Notes: generated by a model from the letters alone, not told the origin. A stretch of DNA of 64,000 nt from Hirudinaria manillensis (GCA_034509925.1 CM067527.1:12703001-12767000), one strand, 5' to 3'; shown: positions 14,301 to 30,093, numbered from the stretch's first letter. Program-made: numbers and translations.

Positions 14301-14922
14301 TATGACAGTCGGTCACATAATCGAATGCCTCCAGAGTAAAGTGTCTGCACTGACGGGCGAGATCGGAAACTCTACACCGTTCAACGCCGACTCTGTCAAC
14401 GTGAAAAGCATTTCAGACGTGCTTGATAAGTATGGTTATCACAAACATGGTAATGAAGTCATGTATAACGGCTTCACTGGAAGGAAGATCAGAACTCAGA
14501 TATTTATCGGGCCGACTTATTACCAGAGATTGAAGCACATGGTAGAAGACAAGATCCACGCCAGGTCCAGAGGACCCGTTCAACTCTTGAACAGACAACC
14601 GATGGAGGGGCGATCTAGGGACGGTGGACTGAGGTTCGGCGAGATGGAGAGAGACTGTCAGATTGCTCACGGTGCCGCCAGCTTCCTCAAGGAAAGATTG
14701 TTCGAGGTGTCAGATCCTTATCCGATCCAGATCTGCAACGACTGCGGCCTCATTGTGATCAACAACCGGCAAAACAACACTTTCAAATGTTCGTCTTGCG
14801 ATAACAGAATCAACGTCTCCCAAGTGAATCTTCCCTATGCATGCAAGCTACTGTTCCAGGAACTGATGGGAATGAGCATCTGTCCCAGGATTGGAATCGA
14901 GAAGAAGGCCCTGAGTTTCTAA
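11371..14922 (+). CDS. Intronless, divergent RNA polymerase II second-largest subunit (RPB2)
   Basis: One uninterrupted frame of 1,183 codons, close to the usual RPB2 length (about 1,174 aa in man), colinear with RPB2 from the N-terminal [17 protein letters not shown] to the C-terminal zinc ribbon. It matches RPB2 rather than RPA2 or RPC2: [52 protein letters not shown] and [31 protein letters not shown] at residues 934-945 keeps both lysines (K936, K944) that contact the nucleic acid near the active site. The clamp zinc ligands C1122, C1125, C1140 and C1143 are present. Unlike canonical animal RPB2, which is nearly invariant, many normally fixed positions differ, the acidic N-terminus is replaced, and there is no intron, although neighbouring genes have many. 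I infer a retrocopy kept under selection. It could instead be the only, fast-evolving RPB2 of this species. Confidence 0.93.
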   Translation: MIRRAHVPNINYRHLVSDNIQNTVQKRNTIMNNCQTLVWDLIQAHFEEKGLVSQQIDSFNEFIQKSIQQIVSDAPAIELQGELQHRKHAEKATRIVIKFGQIYLSKPVHFEADGVPNLMVPNDARLRDLSYTAPIYIDITKTFIGDEEIGKETKYERVKLGQIPIMVKSAYCSLYGLSETALNEKDECSMDPGGYFIINGMEKVIVAQERMASNNVMVFRNNMGTFLYRAEIRSVDINSSRPASTFIIALKKSTKDFLGQRLVAIMPYVKQEIPILVVFRALGFVSDKEILEKIVYDMNDQEMIEMLKPSIDEAFCIQDQSVALSFIGSRGATPGTTKEKRIKFARDLLQREVLPHVGTDEFCTTSKAYFLGHMVRRLLEVALGRRKEDDRDHLSNKRADMAGPLMASLFRISFRNVCQNLKFYGQKFVDKGQDFNVEAGIRSNTLTEAFNYALATGNWGDRKKASQNRTGVSQVLNRMTYVACLSHLRRLNAPIGRDGKLPKPRQLHNTHLGRVCPAETPEGAAVGLLKNFSLMSHVSVGSPAKALLEFLEYNGMQNLDDVAYSSLSRATKIFVNGCWVGIHTDIDQIFTSLKSLRKSMDTIIFEVSITRDFGHNELKILTDGGRISRPLLTVEKHELILKTVDPDILKDVTSNKFVWSKLLASGAVEYLDIDEEENSLIAVTPDEIIDRNKKYTHCEIHPSMILGVCASIIPFPDHNQSPRNIYQSAMGKQAIGMYVSNFDKRMDTLAHVLLYPQKPLSAPKSSQFLKFSEMPAGINAITAIASYTGFNQEDSIIMNASSIDKGLFRSIFYRTYKDTETQRNFGQQETFEKPDRSCVQGMRNCFYDKLGESGLISVGAVVSGDDAIIGKTAILPPDDCEVDGNPRRHTKKDCSTFLKKGEQGIVDKVLKNINKDGSLLVKVKVRNVRIPQIGDKFASRHGQKGTIGITYRQEDMPFTGEGITPDLIMNPHAIPSRMTVGHIIECLQSKVSALTGEIGNSTPFNADSVNVKSISDVLDKYGYHKHGNEVMYNGFTGRKIRTQIFIGPTYYQRLKHMVEDKIHARSRGPVQLLNRQPMEGRSRDGGLRFGEMERDCQIAHGAASFLKERLFEVSDPYPIQICNDCGLIVINNRQNNTFKCSSCDNRINVSQVNLPYACKLLFQELMGMSICPRIGIEKKALSF

Positions 14923-15000
14923 AATTGCCTATCTAACATTATCTTAGACATTCTAGGTGATTTTTTAAACTATATATATTAATTGTTTTTATAGAGTGTA

Positions 15001-15006
15001 AATAAA
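15001..15006 (+). terminator. Poly(A) signal of the RPB2 gene
   Basis: AATAAA lies 78 bases past the TAA stop, with a second AATAAA near 15019. A working 3' end supports an expressed gene rather than dead sequence. Confidence 0.6.
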
Positions 15007-15219
15007 TACAATTTTTAATAAATCCTTGGAGTTTATTTATTTATTGACAAATTTTGACAATCAAAACAATATGTTTCATCTGATGGTAGAATTTACAATT
15101 AAAATATGTATAAGTGAAATTGATTTATTATAAGAATGAATTTTGTAATAACTGTTTTTTGCTTCATTATATCGTCAGGAGTTTTAAATTAAATTTAAAA
15201 ATTTAACGCCAGTTTTTAT

Positions 15220-16384
15220 TCAACCGTAATACACTTGAAAGAAACGGTTTTTCTGTGGATGTCTGTAACGTTGTTTGTTCAGTCCTTTATAGACTCTATA
15301 ACCATCCTGGTAAAAAGAGTTGTGGTTCTTATACGAGTCATAGGTTTTCCCCCGTCCAAAGAGACCATTATTTCCAGCGTAATTGTAGCGGTATGTATTA
15401 TCGACATAGTTGGCAAGGGTCCTATCTTTAGTATCACTTAATTTGTTGTCTTTGTTAGTATCATTAATTTCATCATCACTATCTGTAGTCTCGTTCTTAT
15501 TTTCAACATCGTCAAAGCCGGTTTTGTCTGACACATTCTTGGTATCATCATCGTTGTCCTCTTCAGTTTTATTATTGTTTTCATCATCGCCACTATTGCC
15601 AACTTCGTTATCGGCGTTCTTGGCTTCATTTTGACTATCAGTAACTGTTACATCGATGGGACTGTCAGTCGTATAGCTTTCCGTTTTACCATCCGCGCTA
15701 TAATCAGTACCACCATTCTTTGCTTCTTCACCATTGCTATTTCCGTCGTCAGTGTCACTCTTTCCGTTGACGTCAGTGGTTTTATTATCGTCCATGTGTT
15801 GCTCTATGTCGCTAGTAGTTTCTTTGATGTTCGCGTTATCATCATTATCATCATCATCACTTTCTTCATTGTCATAACTGCTGTTATTGCCACTAGTTGC
15901 AGTTGAATCGCTCTCATTACTATTGCGTTCGGAATCTTTGCCATTTTCGTCTTTGCCTTTTTCAGAAATATCTCTTTCGTCGTCATCTAAATCGTCCCGT
16001 TCATCACTTGAGTCAGACGATTCACTGCTAGAGGAAGATGAACAGCTGGAACTGCTGTCATTCCCTGAAATGTAATCGATTTCAATAAAAACATGAATTT
16101 CTTGAAAATAAAGTTTGTCTCATTAATCGTGCCATGAATAAGGATCTGCGTAAAATTCACGGCATCAATATTTATTGGCTATTCCAATGAAGCTATTTAT
16201 ATCAAATTGTTATATATATATCGATATTTATTGAAAAAAAGTCAAATTAGATATAAAGCTGGAACAAATCTTTTAAAAATTATTAGATTTTATATTTTCA
16301 GCTGATTTGTGAATCATTAAGAACATCTTTACCTCTCGCAGATATCATGCAAAGAATTAGAAAGAGCAACATTTTCAAATACAT
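15220..16384 (-). CDS. Secreted Ser/Asp/Asn-rich acidic protein
   Basis: There are two exons on the minus strand: 16384-16333 and 16064-15220. Exon 1 encodes the signal peptide MYLKMLLFLILCMISAR and ends at a GTAAAG donor in phase 1. Exon 2 follows a TTTCAG acceptor and restores the frame as R-G-N-D. The product is 298 aa. After the signal come a Ser run with one Cys, then about 190 residues dominated by Asp, Asn, Glu, Ser, Thr and Lys, then a basic, Tyr/Gly/Asn-rich tail (RYRHPQKNRFFQVYYG at the very end). An open frame continues well upstream of the internal Met at 15795, so starting there would lose the signal. The stop TGA overlaps the poly(A) signal (TGAATAAA, complement of 15215-15222). 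The composition recalls acidic extracellular matrix or mineral-binding proteins, but composition alone does not prove homology. Confidence 0.72.
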
Positions 16385-16929
16385 TTCTGTTGTATTGTCT
16401 ACAACTGCAAATAGAACAATTTCAACTCTTTGAAAGAAAACTTTTGAACCTAATTTACGTTTTAACCAAGCATAAATGAAGAATTTCAATGCGTTTATAT
16501 TATAAAGTTTTTCATATAACAATTGAGAAATTGTTAAGAAAGTGAGGAAGCCCAAAAATTATCTGAAGTTTAATGTTGTTTAACTCATCACATAAAACCA
16601 ATAAATTTGTTATTGGCAAGTAAATATTAAAGGAATAATTACAGGTGGAGTAATGCCACTATGGTGTTATGTTTTACATTGGAGTGATTAATGGATCTAA
16701 CCCTAAGATGGATATTTTCCTCTTTTTTTTTACAAAAATGTTCACAACCAAGTTGCGCCCTAACAATATTTTATTAATATATATCTCCTCCCTCGCTACC
16801 TTGTTTACATTTTTTGTATTTTGGATTTGAAAACTGTGTTGCTCAGAGAGATCGGAGGCTATTTTCATTTTAAGTCTAGCGTTATAGCGCCCAACTGATA
16901 GGTTCTTATCGATTTTCACCGATGAAACG
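16385..16929. other. Divergent intergenic region between the acidic protein gene and ARFRP1
   Basis: The two genes point away from each other here. On the minus strand a CTATTTGCAG acceptor lies about 26 bases before the acidic-protein start codon, hinting at an upstream non-coding exon. I recognise nothing else. Confidence 0.45.
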
Positions 16930-19489
16930 ATGTTTACTTTAGTCTCGGGTTTTTACAAGTATATGGTTCAAAAGGAGGAATATTTCGTACTCATACTCGG
17001 TCTCGACAATGCTGGAAAAACGGTAAGATGTTGATAATTAAGGTTTGCACAAAAAAATCACTTCATAAACATTCTTTCTCGATAGCTCGCGAAATAACCA
17101 AGTAAAACTTTATCTTAAATTCTGAGTAAATTACTTCAACCAATCATTTTTCTGAAATTTGATTTTATCTTCTTTTTTTGTGATGACTATATACAAAGAC
17201 CTCCTCTGACCAGACATTTATTCTGAGGTTACACTTTCTCAGCTGTGACTTCAGACACTGTGGTTACTATTTTAATAAGAATTAATTCATTAATTAAGTG
17301 TTCCTTTTTCAGACATTTTTGGAGCAGACAAAGACAAAATTCAACAAGAATTACAAGGCCATAAATCCTGTAAAGATTACGTCAACTGTTGGATTGAACA
17401 GTCAGTGATTTCCTTGGTATCAAATCAAATGATTCTAGTGCGTGGTTCAAAACCCATTATAGATTATATATCTGACTTTAGCATTTTTTAAATTAAAATG
17501 TAATAAATATTTTTATATCTTGACGATTTTGTTTTTAATGTTCTAGTTGGGAAGATTGATATATCGGGCATTAGGCTGAGTTTTTGGGATCTCGGAGGGC
17601 AGGAAGAATTACAGAGCTTGTGGGACAAAGTAATGTTTTGAAGGATTGAAGAAATCCTCCATTAATGTAGAATTTTATTTTAGTTTGACTTTGAATTTGA
17701 TTAATTTCAGAAATTATTCATTTGCAATAATCCATTTCATGAGAGTTTATTTAAAAACAAAATGGACATTTCTAAATTCCATTTGAGAGTCGTGTGCCGT
17801 TAAAATATTCTCTCGCCAATCCTCGTTTGCATTTTCTGTAGACGTATAGATATCGTGGAAAGCCACTTATTAAGTAACTCTAACGACTAGTTAACTCAAG
17901 ATTTAACATGCCAACCATAACTATTATTTGGTTAACTAGTAGTAATGTTAACATTTAACGAATTACCATATCTATTGCCAGTACTATGCTGAGTCGCATG
18001 GCATCATATACGTGGTGGACTCTTCAGATGAGGACAGACTTGAGGAATCCAAGAAAGCATTTGGTGAGAAGATTTATTTATTTATTTATTTTCATGCATT
18101 TTTATGACTAAGACCATATATGTAAATAGGTCCAATCTTCTTGGGTATACAGGACTTGGAATAAGGTTTCGTAGGTAATTGGTTTAGGAAATCTTTTTAT
18201 TATATAATTATTGGTTAATAAATATATAATAAATATAGTTTAGTGTTAGGGTATGCAAAAGATGAGTTGTATTAAGTCTGACTGGATAAAGTAGATTTGA
18301 ATAGTGGAATAATATTTGGATTAATTCGTAACGTTTTTTGAATGATGTATTTATGGTTCCAATTTGCATGATTCGATTTTGGAATATCTGTTCATGGCTC
18401 ATGTGTTTATAAAAACTCTGCATGAATGTATTTGTTTTAGTAATTTAATCATCTAACATGGCTAATTGATTGATCGACTGATTGATTGACAACTTCAACA
18501 ACTCCCTTCAACCCTCAGATATCATGGTGAGCAACTCTGCCCTTCAAGGCGTACCACTGTTGATTGTCTCCAATAAGCAGGATTTAGAGGTTCGCTTGCT
18601 TTTCGTGCCATTTTTCAGCGCCTCTGTAGCTCATGCGTTCGGCGCTATATAAATGACTTATTATTATTATTATTATGAATCTGTTGAACGTTTTAGACAT
18701 TTTAAAATAATATTAATTATTTAAATTATCATAGTCGTACATAACTGCATTGCCACTAATCATGCTACGACTTTAAGTCATAATAAAATGAATAAATTAT
18801 GCTAATATCAGAAGATGACCTAACTCATTGCTTCTCCTCATGGATTCCAAATATTAAAGCATCGGGATGGCTCTCTCTCTTTTATTTATCAATAATAAAT
18901 TATATTCTATTTATTTTATTTTGTTATATATTTTTCGTTTTTTAATTAAATTATTTATTTTTATGTGAATGCAAAAAGGGAATGCCTTTAATTATCCTTT
19001 ATAACATGAAGCCTCTTCTTAGGGTTGTGTTTCACTGAATACCATCAAAGACGTCTTCAAAGAGGAACACCAGAAGGTCATTTCCAGGAACTCGAGGACG
19101 TTGGCCGCCTCGGCTCTGACTGGGTTGGTTGGTTTTCAATCACTCGGCCGGATTTCAATCGCTCAACTGGTTCTGTTAATGTTAATTTTAGAAATGGTTG
19201 CAGAATTCGAGATAATAGGAATTTGTAAATAAGAACCAATTTTACATCAGAATTGTTCACGCTGTATGGACACATCGTACAGACTTGCAGTTCTGATTAT
19301 CATACATGGAGTTTTTCTCAGTTCAACATTATTTTAATTTTCATGGATTATTATCAAATTAATGTCCCCATCTTAATTTTTAAAACAAATTTTTGTAGAG
19401 CTGGTGTTGATGAAGGGATAAGGTGGCTCGTGGACTGCATAAAGAGAAATAGCATTTTCCGACCACCCATGCAGAAAGACATTAACTGA
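16930..19489 (+). CDS. ARFRP1: ADP-ribosylation factor-related protein 1
   Basis: There are seven exons: 16930-17022, 17313-17400, 17547-17629, 17982-18063, 18519-18589, 19023-19123, 19399-19489. The frame is continuous and gives 202 aa (human 201). It opens [18 protein letters not shown], the ARFRP1 N-terminus, which lacks the Gly-2 myristoylation site of true ARFs. The GTPase motifs are all present: P-loop GLDNAGKT (residues 24-31), [17 protein letters not shown] (switch 2) and NKQD. The C-terminus RPPMQKDIN matches RPPRQRDIT of the human protein. ARFRP1 is a trans-Golgi small GTPase that acts upstream of ARL1 in recruiting golgins. It looks like an ordinary, conserved, single-copy gene. 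Intron 5 carries a retroelement tail near 18,615-18,677. Confidence 0.96.
18615..18677 (+). mobile_element. Retroelement 3' tail with (TTA)n end
   Basis: A GC-richer stretch ends GCGCTATATAAATGACTTA and is followed by ATT/TTA triplets. This arrangement is widespread at the 3' ends of short or truncated retroelements in invertebrate genomes. It lies inside an ARFRP1 intron on the same strand. The family cannot be named from this short piece. Confidence 0.5.
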
Positions 19490-20658
<1,169 letters not shown>

Positions 20659-20765
20659 TAACATCGATATCAATAACGGTTTGCTTAAACATGCACGATT
20701 CGAGTTTATAAAACATGATGCCCTGTGATATACTTTGAAGATCAAGTATATTCGAATATTCCAGC

Positions 20766-21385
20766 ATGAAATTAACATTTTTTCTTGCACTAATGATAGT
20801 TGCAGCACGAGGCAAATCGGTCAACAAGACCATGGAGGAAGGTAATAATTGTATTATTTAGTGTAATAATTGTATTATTTCATGTAATTAATGAAATACC
20901 TGAACTAAGTGAAGCTCCATTGAGGAGTTTAGTAATTATCACAACTACCAACGAGAAAAGTCGAAATTGCCAAGAATTATCTAAAAATCCTGCTGGATGC
21001 TACTATTTGGATAAGAATTGCTGTCGTACATGTGCCAAAATAAAGTCTGATAAAGGTTATAAATATATTTATTGTGAAAAAATTGCTTCAATTTCAGTGT
21101 AAAGTTTTTAATAGTTTAACTTAAAAGGAGTAATTCAATCAACTGTCTTATTATCTATCAAGAGATTTAACAAGTAACATTTAAATTTTCAAATTCTACT
21201 TTTTTTTCAAAGACATACCTCTCAAGGGCTGTGAATATGGTGACAAGCAGTCAAACATTTATTTAAATTCAAAGTTATCCACCTGCGAGGAATTAACCAA
21301 AGTAATTATAGACAACAATCTTTGCAAAAAAGAACATTTTTCTGACATTTGCTGTGAAACCTGTTACAAAGTTAATAAAACATAG
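20766..21385 (+). CDS. Small secreted protein with two Cys-rich repeats
   Basis: Three exons, 20766-20841, 20933-21055 and 21213-21385, all joined in phase 1, encode 123 aa. The signal peptide is MKLTFFLALMIVAARG. Exon 2 has the pattern C-QELSKNPAG-C-YYLDKN-CC-RT-C, and exon 3 repeats it as C-EELTKVIIDNNL-C-KKEHFSDI-CC-ET-C. The shared C...C...CCxTC spacing resembles the short disulphide modules of PLAC or ShK type. The exact family is uncertain, and only the repeated pattern is directly visible. The one-module-per-exon layout with phase 1 borders suggests the two modules arose by exon duplication. The target is unknown. A decayed extra copy of exon 2 lies downstream. Confidence 0.75.
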
Positions 21386-21608
21386 TTACTCACATTAAAT
21401 CCAAGCAAACACGTCCAGGGGGGCCTGCGAGGGCTGAATGCAGGTTGACCATTTTGCCTGCATCAGCTAAAATTTTGATGTTCAGTTCAAAAATTCTCGC
21501 TAAAGTAGTCGCTGGTGCAGAGGATATTATTTATCGTGAATGTGTTCAATAAATAACGTTTGGAGCTATAATTAAATATATTTAGTGTGAATTTTCATAA
21601 AGGTGTAA

Positions 21609-21702
21609 AATCATCACAACTACCAACGAGAAAAGTTGAAATTGCCAAGAATTATCTAAAAATCCTGCTGGATGCTACTATTTGGATAAGTATTGCTGAG
21701 GC
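21609..21702 (+). pseudogene. Decayed extra copy of the Cys-rich exon 2
   Basis: The stretch starting AATCATCACAACTACCAACG is almost identical to 20934-21020, but a TGA follows AGTTGAAA (Arg codon lost) and another TGA replaces the CC pair. It is a duplicated exon that can no longer encode the module. Confidence 0.8.
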
Positions 21703-21710
21703 TCGGGTAT

Positions 21711-22540
21711 TATAAAGGCCAGAGTCTTTGTCTCTTGGTCCTATTTGCATCTGTTAGGAATAGACTGTTTGGAATGGGATGTGTGTCACTGTTAATACTT
21801 TGCTGATCGAACTTCAAGATAGTGAGTTTTTATTATTTAATTTGATAGTTCATTGAAAACTTTCAAGCTAAAGTTTTTTCTGCATCATCTCTTTAGAATG
21901 AGTGTCATTTTGGTCAACACGCACCCAAAGGCATAAATTAGCGAAGCGAGTGTCCAAAATAATGGATTCATTCAAAACTGTTACTTTTGTCAACATTGAG
22001 AGTACTCCTCCATGCTCACGTATACACAATGACATAGATGATACACTAGAGTGGATTGAAGAGTCATCTCAGCAGTTTGATGAAGAACGTGGTCTGTGCC
22101 ATCTTTTAAATTTGAAAATTTTCTGCACCAGGTTAAAAAATAAGTTAAAAGGCCAAATTAAATCTCTTGCTCAAATTGTTAAGAGGATTAAAGAGGGTCA
22201 TTTGTTCTTGAAGAGATATGAAACAACCTTCTCACATTTCAAAAGATTGACAAAATAGTGAGATAAGCAACAAGGTAATGTTATTGAACAAATTCATATT
22301 CATCATTGATATATTGTTAAGCGTTTGTTAAGATTTGGAAAAAGGCTAAGGAGATTATTTCAATTCTTGAAAGTCTGAGAAAAATGAATAACTTGATGTT
22401 CATGAAGATTCCAAACCTTGAAAAAGACAATGTGATTGAAAATGCAGATTTTCCAGAGGGTGTGCATCTCCCAGTTCAAGATGAATGCATTTTTAGTCTT
22501 CAAGGACTTTTTAAAGGATGCTGCTATAAAATCTTATTTG
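21711..22540 (+). other. Possible small gene or element remnant, function unknown
   Basis: TATAAAGG lies at 21711-21718, and a GTGAGT donor near 21,820 faces a CTCTTTAG acceptor at 21,896. A frame starting with ATG at 21962 runs 98 codons to a stop at 22258 (MDSFKTVTFVNIEST at the start, Lys-rich end). Further on, 22,340-22,541 is open again and reads LESLRKMNNLMFMKIP and FPEGVHLPVQDECIFSLQ before a GTTAGT donor-like end. The second part loosely recalls the LP-x-x-x-x-E-L segment of DUF4806-type animal proteins, but this is weak. Stops between the parts and the lack of a clear acceptor make a remnant likely. Confidence 0.3.
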
Positions 22541-22659
22541 GTTAGTGTAGGGGTAACATTTTAGTATGTGTTTAATAATTTTTTTTTATTCAGATTTCGG
22601 TTCTATCTACTAATGGGAGCTAGAACAATAAAAAAGATAGCAGCTTATGAATGAGGATA

Positions 22660-22895
22660 TGGCCTGATCATTTAGCCTCATGGGGCTGGGTAGCCCATGT
22701 AAAACGGCAAAGATTAGGCTGGGGAACCCTCGACTGAAGGCTGGGATTTCGCAGGGCAATCCGAGCCTAATATCCGGGCAGTCCGTACGGTCCCCGTGGG
22801 CAGTCCGTACGGTTCCCTTGCGTCCCCCGTGGGCAAAACCTACGCGGGACACGCAAATATGCCCACACAGGTCCCGTATGGGCCCCTCCGGGATT
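22660..22895. repeat. GC-rich repeat island with GGGCAGTCCGTACGG units
   Basis: This block is far richer in G and C than its surroundings. GGGCAGTCCGTACGGT occurs twice (near 22776 and 22799), and many GGGC/GCCC pairs recur. It looks like a dispersed GC-rich repeat, with no coding evidence beyond a chance open frame. I cannot name the family. Confidence 0.5.
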
Positions 22896-23378
22896 ATTTA
22901 ATTGGTAGTCTATATGCAATTTGTCGTGAATATTTCAAAAGCGGTTAATTAATACTAACTAGCACTAAAGAAAACCACTTTTGATTAAATAAAAAGATGA
23001 AGTCAAACCTCCGATTGTAAACATAAAACGTAAATCTACACAACGACTGATTGGATGTCTGGTTTTGCATTTAATATCTACTTTTCAAGATAAAACCACT
23101 CCAGCTTGAAAACAGCCATACGTTCCACAAAGATAAATGGATCTCTTCAAATTAAATTAAATTAAATTTAGTTAACTTTGAAAATGCCTTTAAATAAGTA
23201 AAGTCTCATATATCGTAAAGTCTTCGATTTTGGTATGAATTCGGAATACAACTTTAAAAAAGATTCTATTGAGTTTTACGTGTAATTTTATTAAACTTTT
23301 GTCGTACTAAAAATAGAAATAAAACAGATATTGATAAATTTCCATAATTCCTTCCTCCGATCCGTAACCAGCAAGATA
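22896..23378. other. Intergenic, 3' side of YJU2
   Basis: AT-rich sequence with no gene seen. The TTTATT motif at 23,287 could be the minus-strand poly(A) signal of YJU2. Confidence 0.45.
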
Positions 23379-24224
23379 TCAATCTGTGGGAGACTTTCCA
23401 ATGGCGTCAGTAGCATTGGAATCGAGTTCAGTCTGAAGTGGAGGCTGAGACTTCGCTGCCTCGCTTTTTTGTTGCTTCTTGGCCTGCATTTTCAACCTGA
23501 CCTTCTCTTTGGCTTTGTCGAATTGCTTAGTTAAGGAATTTTGTTTTTTCGCTAGTTCAGCTTTGGCGACTTTGCTCGGAGGTTGCTCAGTCGAATTAGA
23601 CTCAGCGGATCTCTTGGCTCTAAAAAATTCTTTCACCCGTTCTTTAAGAACGGCTTCTTCATCTTCTAATTCTTCTTCGATCGTTTTCAACTTCTTGTTA
23701 TTTTTGATTATTTCATCGATGCTGACCTGTTCATAATTTGACTTCATCTTTTTCAAGTCTTCGAGTGCCTCGATTTCGCTCATCTCTCTTCGAGAAGCAG
23801 CCGTCCTGTTTTCCAAGAGCTTCATCGGATCGTTGCTCTCCTCTTCCTTCTTCATTTGTTCCTCCTTCACGGCCATTTTCTCAGCGGTTCTCAGTGCCTC
23901 GAAGTTTCTTGTCGCGCCCGATTCAATCTCATAGTCCTGACTTTGAGGATCAGTCCTGAAGGATATTTCGGCAATGCACATCGGACATTTGATGTAAAAC
24001 CTGTACATACGAAGTCCCAAGTAGTTCATGTTATCTACATTTTCTTTTCGCGAGTTGAACTTCTTACCCTTGTAAATGTATTCTCCGCAAGTGTTGCATC
24101 TCATGTTGAAAGGTGCCATCAATCTGATGTTGAATGTACTGTTTCTCGGGCCCTTAACCCTCGGTACCTTGCTCGGATCAAAATCGGGCGGGTAATATTT
24201 GTTTAATACTTTTCGCTCGGACAT
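23379..24224 (-). CDS. YJU2: Splicing factor YJU2 (CCDC94)
   Basis: A single-exon gene of 281 codons. The N-terminus MSERKVLNKYYPPDFDPSKVPR is the YJU2 signature. RLMAPFNMRCNTCGEYIYKG and FYIKCPMC supply two CxxC pairs (C43/C46 and C80/C83), the zinc site of the YJU2/CWC16 family. ATRNFEALR follows, then a charged, partly coiled-coil C-terminal half with Lys-rich stretches suited to nuclear import. YJU2 is a step-one splicing factor that helps the branch helix dock in the spliceosome after Prp2 action. The length is a little below human (323 aa) because the C-terminal tail is shorter. It is the only intronless gene here with a product close to the canonical sequence. Confidence 0.95.
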   Translation of the reverse strand: MSERKVLNKYYPPDFDPSKVPRVKGPRNSTFNIRLMAPFNMRCNTCGEYIYKGKKFNSRKENVDNMNYLGLRMYRFYIKCPMCIAEISFRTDPQSQDYEIESGATRNFEALRTAEKMAVKEEQMKKEEESNDPMKLLENRTAASRREMSEIEALEDLKKMKSNYEQVSIDEIIKNNKKLKTIEEELEDEEAVLKERVKEFFRAKRSAESNSTEQPPSKVAKAELAKKQNSLTKQFDKAKEKVRLKMQAKKQQKSEAAKSQPPLQTELDSNATDAIGKSPTD

Positions 24225-25198
24225 ATTTTGAAGATCTGTTGAAAAATTTGTTGAAAACGATGACGATGAGTCGACCTACTGTGTTTATCGTGCCCTCGAG
24301 GGAAAGATAACGCAAAAAAGACTGTGAATATTATTTATTTAATTAAAATTAGTAATAAATTAATTTTAATTTTAAAAAATTTAATTTTACCTTTAAAAAA
24401 AATTAAATATATAATTTTACTTTCATAATGTTCTGATGTTGTCATTGACAGCTTGTTATGTTACACGTTTTACTAACATTTTCAGAATTAAAAACATAAT
24501 TCGTTACAACACATTTAACTGGATTATTAATTTTTTTTTTATTAAAAAACATCCATGTTTTAGTTAGTTCTTCATGTTGATTAATAAAATGTCATTAAAT
24601 TTATTTCTACTTTAGTAAAAAAAGTTATAAAACTTCTTAAACGTAAATGCACTGAAACGCCTCCCCTCATAACTTTCAGTTCCTTTAGCAACATTTGATT
24701 AACTTAATAAACGATGTTTGATGAACGCTACCAAGTAGAGCATACATAATTCTGGGGTTCAAACGGTAGCTTAAATGAAGTCCTTACTTGCCTTTAATGA
24801 AGTTAAATAGTAAAAGAATTTTACAATGGATGGGTCCATTTTTTAGAACAGATAATTAACTTAGCTAAATGTAGTAATTGGCCACTTAGTCAATTGTAAT
24901 AATTTGAATGAGAATATGCAAAAGATAAAAGGCTGTGTCAGCTGATGGCTAAGTTTTTCATACCTTGAGATAGCTAATATGCAATCACATTTACAGCTAT
25001 GATTACTAAAGTAGAAGACAGAATTTTCTTATTATATGTAATTTTTGTAAAACTAATCACATTATTACAGATAATGTTTCAATAGACAAGACAATCTGTC
25101 TAAATAAGGAATGACTGATATATTCAACAAATTGCACATTATAATGGTGACCAGGTCACATTTATTTTTAACAACTGTCAGATGAGTAGAACCACTCT
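24225..25198. other. Intergenic AT-rich region
   Basis: No coding exons, repeats or RNA genes were recognised. Confidence 0.5.
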
Positions 25199-28695
<3,497 letters not shown>

Positions 28696-29340
28696 GCCAA
28701 TGTAATCCGGATATTACCAAAGATGTCGCATATTCACCCCAGCACTCACTCCTCCGTTACCATCGTATAGATTCTAAAAATGCCAGCACGAATGTGGTTT
28801 CATAATACATTGTCGAAAATTATATAATATCAGCGCAATCATGATGAACTTGGACAATGTGGATAATGTAACAGTAATCATGTCCACGAATAATCAGTAC
28901 AACGCTTCTAATGGAAAACTGGTATGAAAACAATTTTAAATTGATCAATTAATTAAATTTTATATTTGTTATTTTCTTGATAAACATATGAGTTTTTACA
29001 AATAATGACTCTATGTTTAAAAAGCTCAAGCCATTACGACATTGGGCCTGTCGTAAAGATAAATTTAATAAAAATTTGAATACTTATATAATGACTTCAA
29101 ATATTATAAACAATGTGTAGCAAGAATTAAATTAATATTTATAATGTATCTTTCATCGAAATCTGATTCAACATGAAACAATCATTAATCATATTAAAGT
29201 ATTAATAATTTCTTGTCCCCCTGCAGGTGAACTATTGCCAAACTCCAACAGAAACAGATTACATTGAAATTATATTATATCCTATAGTGAAATCTCAAGA
29301 TATGATTGTATCAGAAATGACAATTTATGCTTATTGCTAA
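28696..29340 (+). pseudogene. Discoidin-like (F5/8C) gene remnant, copy A
   Basis: Two exon-like stretches, 28696-28921 and 29227-29340, are bounded by TTCCAG, GTATGA and CTGCAG. They correspond position by position to copy B at 38,682-39,292. In the upstream half the frame has stops. From ATG 28841 the rest is open for 64 codons, ending ...SEMTIYAYC. The ending recalls the last beta strand of a discoidin domain (RVELYGC). Identification as F5/8C rests mainly on copy B. Upstream exons were not found. Confidence 0.4.
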
Positions 29341-30085
29341 TAAAAGACTTTGTAATAAACAGACAAATTCATTAACACTTCAATATTGTTAGCTCACGTA
29401 ATTAACCATTTTTTCTAATTGTTTAATTTAAAATGAAAATAGTATTTAACCAATTAGTTTAAGTGATCTTCAATAACACATGTGATTATGCTTGAAAGTT
29501 TTATAATAATTCGACTAATTGTTTTTAAATATACAAATTACTAAAAGGCTTTATTAGAAAGAATTTATTATGAACACCAATTTGATGTTATTTCATTTAA
29601 TAAAGTTCACAATTGTTAACAGAGAAATAGTTAGTGAATAATAAAATTATCGTGAATGAGGATGCACTTTGTTCTTATTAATAAACTGTTAAAAGCAATT
29701 AAGTTAGTCATCTCTGTGGATGGTGTGGTTTCTTCAAATCCGTTTGATGGTTTGAGTGAGAAGTTAAGTCTGCGACTGCTTGACAACTTCAGGGTATTAT
29801 ATGACTTGGTATTTAAGTAATTCTTTTTGTTAAATCACTTCCGTCTAAGCCAGAAGAGGAAAGGATGAAAGTCACTCTAAAAACAATGAAGTTTAAGTAA
29901 TAAAGTGGCAAAGCAGTGGAAATCAATATATGCTGATATGTAAAACAAGGTTAATATTGTCGAAAGTCAATGAACACTAGAGCATCAATTGATTTGTATC
30001 TCGGATGCATCGATGGCTTACGATTATTTAATCGAATATCTCTGTTAGAATTCTGGGCATTGTTAATGAGAGTAACCGATGCATG
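29341..30085. other. Intergenic region before micro-exon gene A
   Basis: No gene was seen. About 29,850-30,145 is clearly homologous to about 34,310-34,598, so the promoter of the micro-exon gene was duplicated with it. Confidence 0.5.
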
Positions 30086-30093
30086 TATAAATA
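30086..30093 (+). promoter_or_regulatory. TATA box of micro-exon gene A
   Basis: TATAAATA lies 59 bases before the start codon and is conserved in copy B (34540-34547). A TSS about 30 bases downstream, near 30116, would leave a 5' UTR of roughly 29 bases. Confidence 0.6.

Noticed and set aside
11371-14922. RPB2 as a viral or archaeal polymerase subunit
   Set aside because: The sequence follows eukaryotic RPB2 through all regions, and it sits among intron-bearing animal genes with animal poly(A) signals.
15410-15906. Plus-strand Ser/Val/Ile-rich frames opposite the acidic protein gene
   Set aside because: They are the complement of GAT/GAA/AAT-rich codons; the minus strand has the signal peptide, splice sites and poly(A) signal.
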